64,000 nt of DNA from RPQJ01 sp963731105 (GTDB lineage: Bacteria; Pseudomonadota; Gammaproteobacteria; Steroidobacterales; Steroidobacteraceae): contig CAVSUM010000031.1 in assembly GCA_963731105.1 (NCBI GenBank), positions 1 to 64,000 on the forward strand, read 5' to 3'. The first letter of the stretch is position 1. Each line of letters starts with the position of its first letter. The notes below the pieces were generated by a model. The model had not been told where the DNA came from. It did not search any database and was given only the letters and a program-made list of their open reading frames with translations. Of the stretch, positions 53,581 through 63,030 are shown piece by piece. Made by a program: the position numbers and the translations under genes.

Positions 53581-55066
53581 CATGAACGGCCTCTTCACGC
53601 ATGCCCGGCGCAGCGTGGCGGCCGCGTCGACAGTGCTGGCAGCGGCGCTGCTCGTACTTGCGAGCATGCCGAGTGTCCACGGCGCCGAGACTGGCTCGCC
53701 ACCTGACAGCTCGCCGCTGGCCTGGAGCGAAGAGTTCGCCTACCTCACTGGCATGCAGGCCTACATCTACGGCTATCCGGTCATACGGTACGCCGAGCTG
53801 CGAGCGCAATGGATCGCCAGCGGGAAGGGACCGGTCCAGATGGCGGTCAACCAGTACTACCACTCGCGCGACCTGTCGGACCCCAGGCTGCAGTACGGCG
53901 GTTCCCCGAATCGCGAGACGCCGTATTCCGTTGCCTTCGTCAACCTGAGCCACGAACCGATCGTGCTGACGGTGCCACCGAACCCCGACGGGCGTTACTA
54001 CACACTCCAGATCGCCGACATGTACAGCGACACCATCGGCTATATCGGCACCCGCGCCACCGGGAATATGCAGGGCGACTACCTGCTCGCCGGCCCCGGA
54101 TGGCAGGGCGAGCCACCCAAGGGCATCCAGAAAGTCATCCGCTCGTGGACCCCGTGGGCCGCTATCTTCGGCCGTACCTACACCGACGGCACCGAAGCCG
54201 ACCTCGTCAGGATGCGCGCTCTCCAGGACGGCTACCGGATCACGCCGCTCGGCGCCTACCTCAGTGGTGCACCGGTGCCGGAGAGCCACGACGTCCTGAA
54301 TGTGGCGGCCAAGGACGATCCGCTCGGTGCGTTCAAGACCATGAATGCAGCGATGCGGGAGAACCCGCCGCCCCCGGAGCACGCTGCGCTCATGCGGCAG
54401 TTCGCCCTGGTTGGGCTAGGACCGGACGGCGCGACCGACATCGACAGCCTGGATCCCGCGATCAAGCGGGGCCTGGCGCGGGCCATCGTCGATGGCAACG
54501 CCCTGCTCGCCCGGGTCGCAACGTCCGGTGGCTCGATCGTCGGCGCGAGCCGGACTGAGAACGGCTGGTTCTACGGCCCAAGCAATTGGGGTCGAATGTC
54601 CGCGGACGGTGACTTCCTGGGCCGGGCCGGGACCCAGGTGTTCTCAGGCGTCACCGAACACCTGATCGAGGAGAGCGTGAAGCTGCGGACGTTCATCGAC
54701 TCCGAAGGGCAGCCCTTGAATGGCGCCAACCGCTACGTGATTCACTTCGCCAGGGACCAACTGCCGGTCGCCAGGGAGTTCTGGTCGGTGACGCTCTACG
54801 ACGAGCGCTTCAATCTCGTTCCCAACGACGCGGGGCGCTATTCGTTCGGCGACAAGGTGCCGGGACTGAAGTACGGCCGTGATGGCTCGTTGACGATCCA
54901 CATCCAGCCCGACCGCCCCGAGGGCGAGAAGGCGGCGAACTGGTTGCCCTCGCCCAAGGACGGGGATTTCAACCTGTTCATGCGCACCTATTTACCGGGA
55001 CCGAAGATGCTCGACCAGAGCTATGTGGCGCCGGCCGTTCGCAGGGTCGAAGGGACTACGCCATGA
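53561..55066 (+). CDS. DUF1254/DUF1214 exported protein
   Basis: The 501-residue protein has a signal peptide ending near VHG-AE. An N-terminal DUF1254 (AYIYGYPVIRYAELRAQW, then NRETPYSVAFVNLSHEPIVLTVP) and a C-terminal DUF1214 (DQLPVAREFWSVTLYD, DGSLTIHIQPDRPEGEKAANWLP) are recognised. The start is uncertain: GTG 53561 (GGAG upstream, overlapping the previous gene by 20 bp) or ATG 53582. The periplasmic role of this family is unknown. Its stop overlaps the next start (ATGA), and the next gene is a paralogue. Confidence 0.88.
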   Translation: MTTSSTSMNGLFTHARRSVAAASTVLAAALLVLASMPSVHGAETGSPPDSSPLAWSEEFAYLTGMQAYIYGYPVIRYAELRAQWIASGKGPVQMAVNQYYHSRDLSDPRLQYGGSPNRETPYSVAFVNLSHEPIVLTVPPNPDGRYYTLQIADMYSDTIGYIGTRATGNMQGDYLLAGPGWQGEPPKGIQKVIRSWTPWAAIFGRTYTDGTEADLVRMRALQDGYRITPLGAYLSGAPVPESHDVLNVAAKDDPLGAFKTMNAAMRENPPPPEHAALMRQFALVGLGPDGATDIDSLDPAIKRGLARAIVDGNALLARVATSGGSIVGASRTENGWFYGPSNWGRMSADGDFLGRAGTQVFSGVTEHLIEESVKLRTFIDSEGQPLNGANRYVIHFARDQLPVAREFWSVTLYDERFNLVPNDAGRYSFGDKVPGLKYGRDGSLTIHIQPDRPEGEKAANWLPSPKDGDFNLFMRTYLPGPKMLDQSYVAPAVRRVEGTTP

Positions 55067-56481
55067 AACCACGTCCGAACATTGCGCTCTGGGCGACGAA
55101 ACTCGCCGCAGGCCTGATGGCATCGACGCTCGCGCTGGCCGCGTATGCCCAATCGCAACCGTCCGTACTGCCGGACGAACTGGCCGAGGCCGAGGCGTTC
55201 GCTCTCGGTTACCAGGCGTACGTCGTGGGCGCCGTCTACGCCCGCTCGCAGCTGCTGATGGAGAAGGACATCCATCCCAAGGCGCCGCTCAATGCGCCGC
55301 TCAACCAGTTCAACGTCTACCCCGGGCTCGCCACTCCCGGCACGGCCATCGACTTCACTCCGAACAACGACACGGTCTATGGCCTCGCCTGGCTCGACCT
55401 GCGCCAGGGGCCGGTGCTGATGACCCTTCCCGAGACACCCGACCGCTACTGGACAGTGCAGGCCACCGACAGGGCGCTGAACACGCTCGACTACGTCGGC
55501 GGGCGCGTGAAGTCGAAGGCCGGCACCTACGCCTACGTGCCGCCCGGCTGGAAGGGCGAACTGCCCACGGGCGTGACGCGGATCGATTCCACCACCACCG
55601 GGGTCTTCCTGCAGGCACGTACGGTGGTGCAACCGGAGGTGCCGTCGGACATCGCCCCGATAGTTGCCCAGCTCAAGACCTACCGGCTCGAGCCGTTGAA
55701 CAGGGCGGCGGTTTACCCCCGGGCGGACCCGGCCAGCCCCGTGCCCAATCCGAAGCTGAACAATCCGGTGTGGCAATCGCTCGAGTTCTACAGCCTGCTC
55801 AACCGCGCCTGGGCCTTCGGCGGCGTGCGCGAGCAGGACAAGGAGGTCGCCAACCTGGCACGCGCATTGGGCATCGGTCCCGGACTGGAGTTCGACCCGG
55901 CCCGGCTCACCGAAGCCCAACGCCGGGGCCTTGAGCGGGCCACGCAGGCCGGCTTCAAGCGGGTGATCGCCAAGTCGCGCGAAAACGGTGAATTGCGCAA
56001 TGGCTGGCGCTACGCAACCAACATCGGCCGATACGGCGACGATCGGCTGGTCGCCTCCGCGGTTGGCATGGTCGGCTACGGCGGCAACGCCGCCGAGGAA
56101 GCCATGTACCTGCCTGCGTTCGTGGACGACACGGGCGAGCCGCTGACTGGCGATCGGCGCTATCGCATCCACTTTGCGGCCGACCAGATGCCGCCAGTCG
56201 ACGCGTTCTGGTCGGTGACGATCTACAGCAGTCCCGATAACCAGCTCAAGGACAACCCGATCAATCGCTATGCCATTGGTGATCGCACGCCTGGCCTCAG
56301 GAAGGAGGCCGATGGCTCGCTGACCATCCACCTGCAGAAGGACAAGCCGGAGGGTGAAGACGCGAGCAACTGGCTGCCGACGGGCGACGGCCCGTTCTGG
56401 GCCATCCTGCGCATGTACGAACCGGGCGCCAAGGCGCTCACGGGTGGCTACGTACCGCCGCCCATCGAGCGCATCCAATAG
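55063..56481 (+). CDS. DUF1254/DUF1214 exported protein, second copy
   Basis: The 472-residue paralogue of the preceding protein has a signal peptide ending near AYA-QS. DUF1254 is GYQAYVVGAVYARSQLLMEK and PNNDTVYGLAWLDLRQGPV. DUF1214 is DQMPPVDAFWSVTIYS, then TIHLQKDKPEGEDASNWLP. Overlap with the first copy implies coupled expression. The pair may act together on the same substrate or surface. Confidence 0.88.
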   Translation: MKPRPNIALWATKLAAGLMASTLALAAYAQSQPSVLPDELAEAEAFALGYQAYVVGAVYARSQLLMEKDIHPKAPLNAPLNQFNVYPGLATPGTAIDFTPNNDTVYGLAWLDLRQGPVLMTLPETPDRYWTVQATDRALNTLDYVGGRVKSKAGTYAYVPPGWKGELPTGVTRIDSTTTGVFLQARTVVQPEVPSDIAPIVAQLKTYRLEPLNRAAVYPRADPASPVPNPKLNNPVWQSLEFYSLLNRAWAFGGVREQDKEVANLARALGIGPGLEFDPARLTEAQRRGLERATQAGFKRVIAKSRENGELRNGWRYATNIGRYGDDRLVASAVGMVGYGGNAAEEAMYLPAFVDDTGEPLTGDRRYRIHFAADQMPPVDAFWSVTIYSSPDNQLKDNPINRYAIGDRTPGLRKEADGSLTIHLQKDKPEGEDASNWLPTGDGPFWAILRMYEPGAKALTGGYVPPPIERIQ

Positions 56482-56537
56482 GCTCGCCGCGAGCGCGGCG
56501 ACCTGAGCGCGCAGCGGCACGGGGGGCAAGTGCAGCG

Positions 56538-57698
56538 ATGATTGCGACCTCCAACGTGGCCCCGGTGACGCCGGCCGACTACCGGCGCCTGGCCGAGCGG
56601 CGGCTGCCGCGCTTCCTGTTCGACTACATCGACGGCGGGGCCAACGACGAGCGGACGATGGCGGCGAACCTGGCGGATTTCGCCTCGGTGACGCTGCGCC
56701 AGCGCGTGATGCGCGACATGTCGGGCGTCGACACGTCAACCGTGCTCGCAGGCCGCAAGGTCGCGATGCCCCTCGCGCTCGCACCGGTGGGCATGGCCGG
56801 GATGTTCTCGAGGCGTGGCGAGGTCACGGGCGTCCGGGCCACGGACCACGCGGGCATCCCGTTCGCGCTGTCCACGCTCGGCGTTTGCACCATGGACGAA
56901 CTGCGCGCCGCGTCGCCCTCCCCGTTCTGGTTCCAGCTCTACATGATGCGCGACCGCGCAGTGGTACAGCGGCTGCTCGGTCGGGCTCGCGATGCCGGCT
57001 GCGATACGCTGCTGTTCACTGTGGACCTCGCAGTGACGGGCCTGCGCCATCGCGATATCCGCAACGGCATGATCGGACGGCCGACGCTGAAGGCCAGGCT
57101 GAGCAAGCTCCGCCAGCTCCTCGCGCGACCAGCGTGGATCCGCGACGTCGGTCTGCTCGGCAAGCCGCACACCATCGGCAACCTGTCGGACGTCGTCCCG
57201 GATCCCACCGACCTGAACGCCTACAAGGACTGGATCGACGCGCAATTCGATCCGTCCGTGACCTGGCAGGACATCGCGTGGCTGCGGCGGATCTGGGACG
57301 GCAAGCTCTACATCAAGGGCGTGCTCGAACCGGACGATGCGCGCGATGCGGTCGACGTCGGTGCCGATGGCGTGGTGGTCTCGAATCACGGCGGACGCCA
57401 GCTCGACGGCGTGGCCTCGTCATTCGCCAAGCTGCCGGGCGTGGTGGCGGCCGTCGGCGACCGGACCGAAGTCCTGCTCGACGGCGGTGTGCGCAGCGGC
57501 GTCGACGTGCTGAAGGCCGTCGCGCTCGGCGCGCGCGGCGTGCTGATCGGGCGGCCCTGGGTGTGGGCGGTCGCCGGGGCGGGCCAGCAGGGGCTCGTCG
57601 ACCTGCTCGAGACGTTCCAGCGCGAATTGCGGACGGCGATGGCGCTCACGGGCGTCTCACGAATCGCCGATGTCGGCCCGGACCTGATCGATGCCTGA
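56538..57698 (+). CDS. FMN-dependent alpha-hydroxyacid dehydrogenase (LldD/glycolate oxidase family)
   Basis: The 386-residue TIM barrel has the family N-terminus (DYRRLAERRLPRFLFDYIDGGANDE), the FMN segment MPLALAPVGMAGMF and the active site SNHGGRQLDG with catalytic His. The Lys of KGVLEPDDA and the phosphate site LIGRPWVWA are also present. It oxidises an L-2-hydroxyacid such as lactate to the 2-oxo acid, passing electrons to quinone or oxygen. The middle insert is of the membrane-binding LldD kind. It lies in the catabolic block between DUF1254 genes and a GMC oxidoreductase. Confidence 0.94.
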   Translation: MIATSNVAPVTPADYRRLAERRLPRFLFDYIDGGANDERTMAANLADFASVTLRQRVMRDMSGVDTSTVLAGRKVAMPLALAPVGMAGMFSRRGEVTGVRATDHAGIPFALSTLGVCTMDELRAASPSPFWFQLYMMRDRAVVQRLLGRARDAGCDTLLFTVDLAVTGLRHRDIRNGMIGRPTLKARLSKLRQLLARPAWIRDVGLLGKPHTIGNLSDVVPDPTDLNAYKDWIDAQFDPSVTWQDIAWLRRIWDGKLYIKGVLEPDDARDAVDVGADGVVVSNHGGRQLDGVASSFAKLPGVVAAVGDRTEVLLDGGVRSGVDVLKAVALGARGVLIGRPWVWAVAGAGQQGLVDLLETFQRELRTAMALTGVSRIADVGPDLIDA

Positions 57699-57737
57699 CG
57701 CGTACCAACCGGCATGCGTCGCGACGGAGACACACAG

Positions 57738-58304
57738 ATGCACCAGATTCCGGAAATGACGCGCCGGGTGTTCCTGAACCAAACGCTGCAGACACTGGGC
57801 GTGGCGGCCGCAATGCCGCTCGCGGCCTGCGCATCCTCGGCCGTGCAGCCCTCGACCGAGACGGACGCCAGATCCGGGCCTGCCGCGGCAGTTCCCCCGC
57901 CCAGGTTCCTGACCCCTGAGCAGTACGTGGCCCTGGAAGCAGTGACCGACACGATGATTCCGCACGGGGGCGCGTTCGAGATCGGTGCAAGAGATGTCGT
58001 ATTGGCGGCGCGGATAGACAGTCACCTGCCGAGGCTTGATCCGGCCGTGGCGCAGGGATTCCGCGGGGCGCTGGTCTTCGTCGAACAGCAGGCGCCTTTG
58101 CTGGCCGGGAAGTCGGCGCCGTTCTCCGGCCTGTCCGAGGCGGACCGCACCGCGGTCTGCAGCGCCATGCTGCAGGCGGGCGGTTTACCTGCAGGCATTT
58201 TCCTGGCGATGAAGTCCTTCAGCCTGACTTACTTCTACACGCTCGACGCCACATGGAAATACACTGGCTATGACGGCCCCATGTTGCTGGAGGATGCACG
58301 ATGA
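57738..58304 (+). CDS. Tat-exported gluconate-2-dehydrogenase subunit-3-like protein
   Basis: The protein has 188 residues from the ATG with GGAGA 7 bp upstream. The twin-arginine signal MTRRVFLNQTLQTLGVAAAM runs into a lipobox-like LAAC. The mature part has the subunit-3 pattern: LTPEQYVALEAVTDTMIP near the start and FSLTYFYT...YTGYDGP near the end. Such proteins are obligatory small partners of GMC-type dehydrogenases and carry the flavoprotein out through Tat. The next gene encodes a GMC oxidoreductase and overlaps in ATGA. Confidence 0.88.
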   Translation: MHQIPEMTRRVFLNQTLQTLGVAAAMPLAACASSAVQPSTETDARSGPAAAVPPPRFLTPEQYVALEAVTDTMIPHGGAFEIGARDVVLAARIDSHLPRLDPAVAQGFRGALVFVEQQAPLLAGKSAPFSGLSEADRTAVCSAMLQAGGLPAGIFLAMKSFSLTYFYTLDATWKYTGYDGPMLLEDAR

Positions 58305-59839
58305 TCGTCCAGGGGCACGAAATCACGGGACCGCGTTCGCTGCGCACGCACACGCTGGTGGTCGGTTCCGGCTCGGGTGGCGGTGTCGCCGCTTACCGTC
58401 TCGCCGAGGCTGGCGTCGATACTATCGTCGTCGAAGAAGGTGGCCATCACGTCGCCGCCGAGTTCAACCAGCGCGAGGAGGACATGTATCCGATGCTGTA
58501 CCGCTCCGGCGGGCAGCAGATGACCAGCGACGGCATGATCAGCGTCATGCAGGGCTCTTGCTACGGCGGGGGCACGGTCATCAACGTTTCGGACGCTTTC
58601 GACATCCCCGCGGAAGTCCTCGCGCACTGGCAGCGCACCTACGGCACGAAGGAGTGGACCGAGAAGAGTCTCGAGGCGTCGTATGCCCGGGTCCACCGCG
58701 ACTTGAACGTCAAGCGGATCAACAAGAGCCTGGTCAACCGCAACAACGGCCTGCTGCTCGAGGCCGCGCAGAAGCTCAACTGGTCAGCGGAAGTGATGCA
58801 TTCGAACCGCAAGGGCTGCGTCGGCAGCGGCTACTGCCTGCTGGGCTGCTCGTATGACGCACGGCTTGGAACGAACCTGACCTACCTGCCCTGGGCGGTG
58901 GAGAAAGGTGCCCACGTCTATACCGACGTGCGCTGCGATCGCCTGGAAAGAATCGACGGGTCCCGATGGCGCGTGCATTGCACCGTCGTCGAGCGCGGAC
59001 TGCGCGCCGCCCGCCATCCGCTGACGATCACCTGCGAGCGCGTCGTACTTGCCGCAAGCGCCATCTTTACTCCCGCGATCCTGCAACGTTCCGGCCTCGG
59101 GGACGGGCTGCCGCAACTGGGGAAGAATCTCACGCTGCAACCCCAGCTCGGCATGATCGGGCGATTCGACCAGGGCGACGAGATCGTTCACTGGCGCGGC
59201 GCACCGCAGTCCGTCGAGGTGAACGAGTTTGCGGACAACACGGTGGAACGCGGCCTCGGCGGGTTCCGGCTCGAGGGAATCGGCGGCGTGCTCGGTCCGG
59301 TCATGGTCATGGCGCCGGGATTCGGGCGGGAGCACAAGCGCTTCGGCAAGTCCATGCGCAACCTGTCCGCGACGCTGGTGCTGGTTCCGGACCAGCCATC
59401 AGGCGCGGTGAGCTATCAGTGGGCACCGGATGGGCGGGTCGCGCCAAGGATCGACTACGTCATGCAGGATGAATGGAAACAGCGCCTGAAGACCGGCATG
59501 CGTCGTGGAGCCGAACTGCTGTTCGCGGCGGGCGCCCGGGAGATAGCCTTTGCCAACCAGGCATTCCCGTCGCTCAAGGGCCCTGACGAGCTGCGCCGGA
59601 TCGCCGATTTCCCCATCGAGCCCGGCTGGGTGGCCTTCATCTCCGCGCACAACCAGGGCACGTGCCGCATGGGCACTTCCGCGGCGAACAGCGTCGTCGA
59701 CCAGACCCTGAAGGTGCATGGCGTCGACAACGTCTACGTCATGGACGGCTCGGTCATGCCGACCAGTGCAGCCACGCACACGATGATCCCGATCATGGCG
59801 GCGGCGGATTTCGCCGTTCACCGAATGCTCGAGTCCTGA
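58301..59839 (+). CDS. GMC-family oxidoreductase
   Basis: The 512-residue flavoprotein has an FAD-binding Rossmann motif (TLVVGSGSGGGVAAYRLAEAG), the CYGGGTVINV loop and the C-terminal GMC part with catalytic His in HNQGTCRMG. It ends VYVMDGSVMPTSAATH. It oxidises an alcohol to the aldehyde or ketone. It has no signal peptide and would be exported by piggyback with the Tat-signal subunit encoded just upstream. The aldehyde dehydrogenase downstream is the natural next step. Confidence 0.93.
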   Translation: MIVQGHEITGPRSLRTHTLVVGSGSGGGVAAYRLAEAGVDTIVVEEGGHHVAAEFNQREEDMYPMLYRSGGQQMTSDGMISVMQGSCYGGGTVINVSDAFDIPAEVLAHWQRTYGTKEWTEKSLEASYARVHRDLNVKRINKSLVNRNNGLLLEAAQKLNWSAEVMHSNRKGCVGSGYCLLGCSYDARLGTNLTYLPWAVEKGAHVYTDVRCDRLERIDGSRWRVHCTVVERGLRAARHPLTITCERVVLAASAIFTPAILQRSGLGDGLPQLGKNLTLQPQLGMIGRFDQGDEIVHWRGAPQSVEVNEFADNTVERGLGGFRLEGIGGVLGPVMVMAPGFGREHKRFGKSMRNLSATLVLVPDQPSGAVSYQWAPDGRVAPRIDYVMQDEWKQRLKTGMRRGAELLFAAGAREIAFANQAFPSLKGPDELRRIADFPIEPGWVAFISAHNQGTCRMGTSAANSVVDQTLKVHGVDNVYVMDGSVMPTSAATHTMIPIMAAADFAVHRMLES

Positions 59840-59855
59840 GCGAGGAGAAAGGAGA

Positions 59856-61313
59856 ATGAACGCCATCACGCCACTGGGCGGTGTCGCCGCGCCGGAGCCA
59901 TCCCTCCCGACGGAATTCACGGACTGCTTCGAGCGCCAGCGCGGCGCATTTCTCGCGCATCCCTATCCGAGCTACGCGGAGCGGGTCGCGGACCTCCGGG
60001 CCATGCACAGGCTGCTGGTCGAGAATCGCGCTGCGCTGGTCGAGGCCGTGCACCGCGATTACGGCAACCGCTCGCGATTCGAGACCCTGTTCACCGAGTG
60101 CCTGCTCAACCAGGAAGGCATCCTCGACGCGATCAAGCACCTGCGCCGGTGGATGAAGCCTCAGAAGCGACGGCTCGACATCACGCAGTATCCGCTCGCC
60201 AGCGCGAGGGTGATTCCACAGCCGGTGGGCGTGGTCGGCGTGGTGGTGCCGTGGAACTTCCCGATCTCCATGGCGTTCGCCCCGCTCACCGGCATCATCG
60301 CCGCCGGCAACCGCGCGATGGTCAAGATGTCCGAGAACTCCAACCATGTCGCGCGGCTGCTGATGGAGGTGTCGCCCCGCTACCTGCCCGAGGACAAGCT
60401 CAGGTTCTTCGAGGACGGCGGCGGGCGCGGGCCCGCGTTCACGACGCTGCCGTTCGATCACATCTTCTTCACGGGGTCGCCGCAGACGGGCAAGGCGGTG
60501 ATGGCGAACGCCGCCCGCAACCTCACGCCGGTCACGCTGGAACTCGGCGGCAAGTCGCCGACCGTGGTGGCACCCGACTACCCGGTCGGCACGGCCGTCG
60601 AGCGGATCATGTGGGTGAAGATGCTGAACGCCGGGCAGATCTGCACCAACGTGGATTACCTGTTCCTGCCCGAGGACAAGGTCGACGATTTCGTGCGCAT
60701 CGCACGCGAGGTCGTGCAGCAGCGTTACCCCGACATCAACGGCAATGACTACACGTCGATCATCGACGAGCGTTCGTACCGGAGGCTCGAGACGACGCTC
60801 GAGGACGCCCGGCGCAAGGGCGCCCGGCTCGTGAATCTCGTCGAGGGCCAGGTGGCGGACCGCACCCTGCGCAAGTTCGCGCCGCACATCGTGCTGGGGC
60901 CCACGGACGACATGGAGATCCTGCAGCGCGAGATCTTCGGTCCGTTGCTGCCGATCAAGACCTACCGGACGAAGGAAGAGGTTCGCGACTATGTCCGGGC
61001 GCGCCCGCATCCGCTCGCATTCTACATCTACACGAACAACGAGCGGCTGCAGGACTGGTACTTCAAGCACATCATGTCCGGCGGCGTCAGCGTCAACGAC
61101 GGACTGATCCATGCGGGCCTGCACGCGCTGCCCTTCGGGGGCGTCGGCAACAGCGGCATGGGCCATTACCACGGCTACGAGGGATTCACGACCTTCTCCA
61201 AGATGCGGCCGGTGTTCAGGCAGGGGCCGATCCGGCCGCTGAACATGTTGTTGCCGCCCTACGACAAGGGGGCGTACAAGCTGCTCAACCTGATGCTGCG
61301 TCTCAAGTCCTGA
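59856..61313 (+). CDS. aldehyde dehydrogenase, coniferyl/fatty-aldehyde type
   Basis: The 485-residue NAD(P)-dependent enzyme has the cofactor region VVPWNFPISMAFAPL, the catalytic Glu in TLELGGKSPTVV and the nucleophilic Cys in NAGQICTNVDY. A C-terminal hydrophobic helix (LLPPYDKGAYKLLNLMLRLKS) resembles the membrane-associating end of fatty-aldehyde dehydrogenases. It would oxidise the aldehyde made by the GMC enzyme. The ribosome site is GGAGAAAGGAG. The sulfatase gene follows by 12 bp. Confidence 0.95.
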   Translation: MNAITPLGGVAAPEPSLPTEFTDCFERQRGAFLAHPYPSYAERVADLRAMHRLLVENRAALVEAVHRDYGNRSRFETLFTECLLNQEGILDAIKHLRRWMKPQKRRLDITQYPLASARVIPQPVGVVGVVVPWNFPISMAFAPLTGIIAAGNRAMVKMSENSNHVARLLMEVSPRYLPEDKLRFFEDGGGRGPAFTTLPFDHIFFTGSPQTGKAVMANAARNLTPVTLELGGKSPTVVAPDYPVGTAVERIMWVKMLNAGQICTNVDYLFLPEDKVDDFVRIAREVVQQRYPDINGNDYTSIIDERSYRRLETTLEDARRKGARLVNLVEGQVADRTLRKFAPHIVLGPTDDMEILQREIFGPLLPIKTYRTKEEVRDYVRARPHPLAFYIYTNNERLQDWYFKHIMSGGVSVNDGLIHAGLHALPFGGVGNSGMGHYHGYEGFTTFSKMRPVFRQGPIRPLNMLLPPYDKGAYKLLNLMLRLKS

Positions 61314-61325
61314 GAGGAGTCGCCT

Positions 61326-62885
61326 GTGCTTATGCAACGAACCGGACGAGTGATGCTAGCTTCCGTTCTCCTGGCGGGCCTGATGGCCGGCAGCGCCGCG
61401 GCGCTGCCGAGGAAACCGAACATCGTGGTGATCTGGGGCGACGACGTCGGCTTCACCAACCTCAGTGTCTACAGTCGCGGTGTCATGGGCTACCGCACAC
61501 CGAACATCGATCGCATTGCGAACGAAGGCGCGGTGTTCACCGATCACTATGCGCATCCATCCTGCACCGCCGGGCGTGCCGCGTTCATTACAGGCATGTA
61601 TCCCATCCGCACGGGACTGACGTCGGTGGGCATGGTCGGAGGGCCGGTGGGCATGCAGGCCCAGGATGCAACTCTTGCCGAGGTATTGAAGACGCAGGGT
61701 TACGCCACGGGGCAGTTCGGCAAGAACCACCTGGGTGACCGCAACGAGCACCTGCCGACGCTGCACGGGTTCGACGAGTTCTTCGGCAACCTGTACCACC
61801 TGAACACCGAGGAGGAGCCCGAGGACGAGGATTACCCGCGCGATCCCCAGTTCAAGAAGCGATTCGGACCTCGCGGGGTGCTGCACACATGGGCCACCGA
61901 CGCCGTGGATGAGACCGTCGATCCCCGATTCGGCAAGATCGGCAAGCAACGCATCGAGGATACCGGCCCGCTGACGCGCAAGCGCATGGAAACCGTGGAC
62001 GAGGAATTCATCGGGGCGGGCTTGAAGTTCATGGACAAGGCGCGCTCGGAGGACAAGCCGTTCTTCGTCTGGTTCGCGACCAGCCGCATGCACGTCTTTA
62101 CCCGCGTGCCCCCGGAATACCAGGAGAAGGCGCGGGAGTTTACGAGCTATAACGATCTCTACGGCGCGGGCATGATCCAGCATGACGAGCAGGTGGGCAC
62201 GATCCTCAAGCGGCTGGACGCCATGGGGATTGCGGACAACACCATCGTGATCTACTCGTCCGACAACGGCGTCGAGCACTCGACGTTCCCCCACGGCGGC
62301 ACCACGCCGTTCCGCTCGGAAAAGATGACGACGTGGGAAGGTGGGGTGCGCGTTCCGATGATGGTGCGCTGGCCGGGCAGGATCAGGCCGGGGACCGAAC
62401 TCAACGGCATTCAAAGCCACGAGGACGTTTTTACGACGTTGTCAGCCGCCGCCGGGGTGGCCGACATCCGTGAACGGATCGCCGCAGGTGACAAACTCGG
62501 CACCGATGTGGAACACAAGAACTACATCGACGGCGTCAACAATCTCGACTACTGGACCGGCAAGACGGACGAATCAGCCAGGGACGAGTACCTCTACTAC
62601 GCGGAATCCCGCCTCCAGGCGATCCGGATCAACCAGTGGAAGGCTCACTTCTTCGTTCGCGACGGGTACTACGGGCACACGACGAAGCTCGACATCGCGT
62701 ACGTGTTCAACGTCAGGCAGGACCCCTACGAGAGTTACGACCAGGCCCCCGGACCCCGGGCGACGATCACGCAGCAGAAGACGTGGCTGTACAACGACGT
62801 CATGGATCGACTCGGGCGACACATGGCGACCCTGCAGAAGTACCCGCCGCAGCAGAAAGGCACCAGCCTGAGCCTCGCGAACTGA
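61326..62885 (+). CDS. exported arylsulfatase-type sulfatase
   Basis: The 519-residue protein starts at GTG, because GAGGAG lies 6 bp upstream of it; an ATG two codons on is too far. A signal peptide ends near SAA-AL. The formylglycine motif is PSCTAGRAAFITG (C-T-A-G-R core instead of C-x-P-S-R). Metal ligands DD (IWGDDVGFTN) and SSDNGVEH, plus KNHLGD, are present. It hydrolyses sulfate esters in the periplasm and needs a formylglycine-generating enzyme from elsewhere. The stop is 2 bases before the third tRNA-Gly fragment. Confidence 0.93.
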   Translation: MLMQRTGRVMLASVLLAGLMAGSAAALPRKPNIVVIWGDDVGFTNLSVYSRGVMGYRTPNIDRIANEGAVFTDHYAHPSCTAGRAAFITGMYPIRTGLTSVGMVGGPVGMQAQDATLAEVLKTQGYATGQFGKNHLGDRNEHLPTLHGFDEFFGNLYHLNTEEEPEDEDYPRDPQFKKRFGPRGVLHTWATDAVDETVDPRFGKIGKQRIEDTGPLTRKRMETVDEEFIGAGLKFMDKARSEDKPFFVWFATSRMHVFTRVPPEYQEKAREFTSYNDLYGAGMIQHDEQVGTILKRLDAMGIADNTIVIYSSDNGVEHSTFPHGGTTPFRSEKMTTWEGGVRVPMMVRWPGRIRPGTELNGIQSHEDVFTTLSAAAGVADIRERIAAGDKLGTDVEHKNYIDGVNNLDYWTGKTDESARDEYLYYAESRLQAIRINQWKAHFFVRDGYYGHTTKLDIAYVFNVRQDPYESYDQAPGPRATITQQKTWLYNDVMDRLGRHMATLQKYPPQQKGTSLSLAN

Positions 62886-62887
62886 GT

Positions 62888-62920
62888 TTGGAGCGGGTGA
62901 TGGGAATCGAACCCACGTTA
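62888..62920 (-). repeat. tRNA-Gly 3'-end fragment, copy 3
   Basis: These 33 bases are identical to 48451-48483, covering the tRNA-Gly CCA end, acceptor 3' strand and T-arm. The similarity ends where the tRNA variable and anticodon region should begin. It abuts the arylsulfatase stop. The following ATCAACCACTT at 62943-62953 resembles the ATCAATCACTT after copy 4. Confidence 0.9.
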
Positions 62921-63030
62921 CTCGCTGCACGCAGGCCTCCCGATCAACCACTTTCAGATTATCGCGGTCCCACGTGTGATTTGCGTGTGATGCCTGCCGG
63001 CCGCGCCGGCGGACGTCAGCACGAAGCGCT

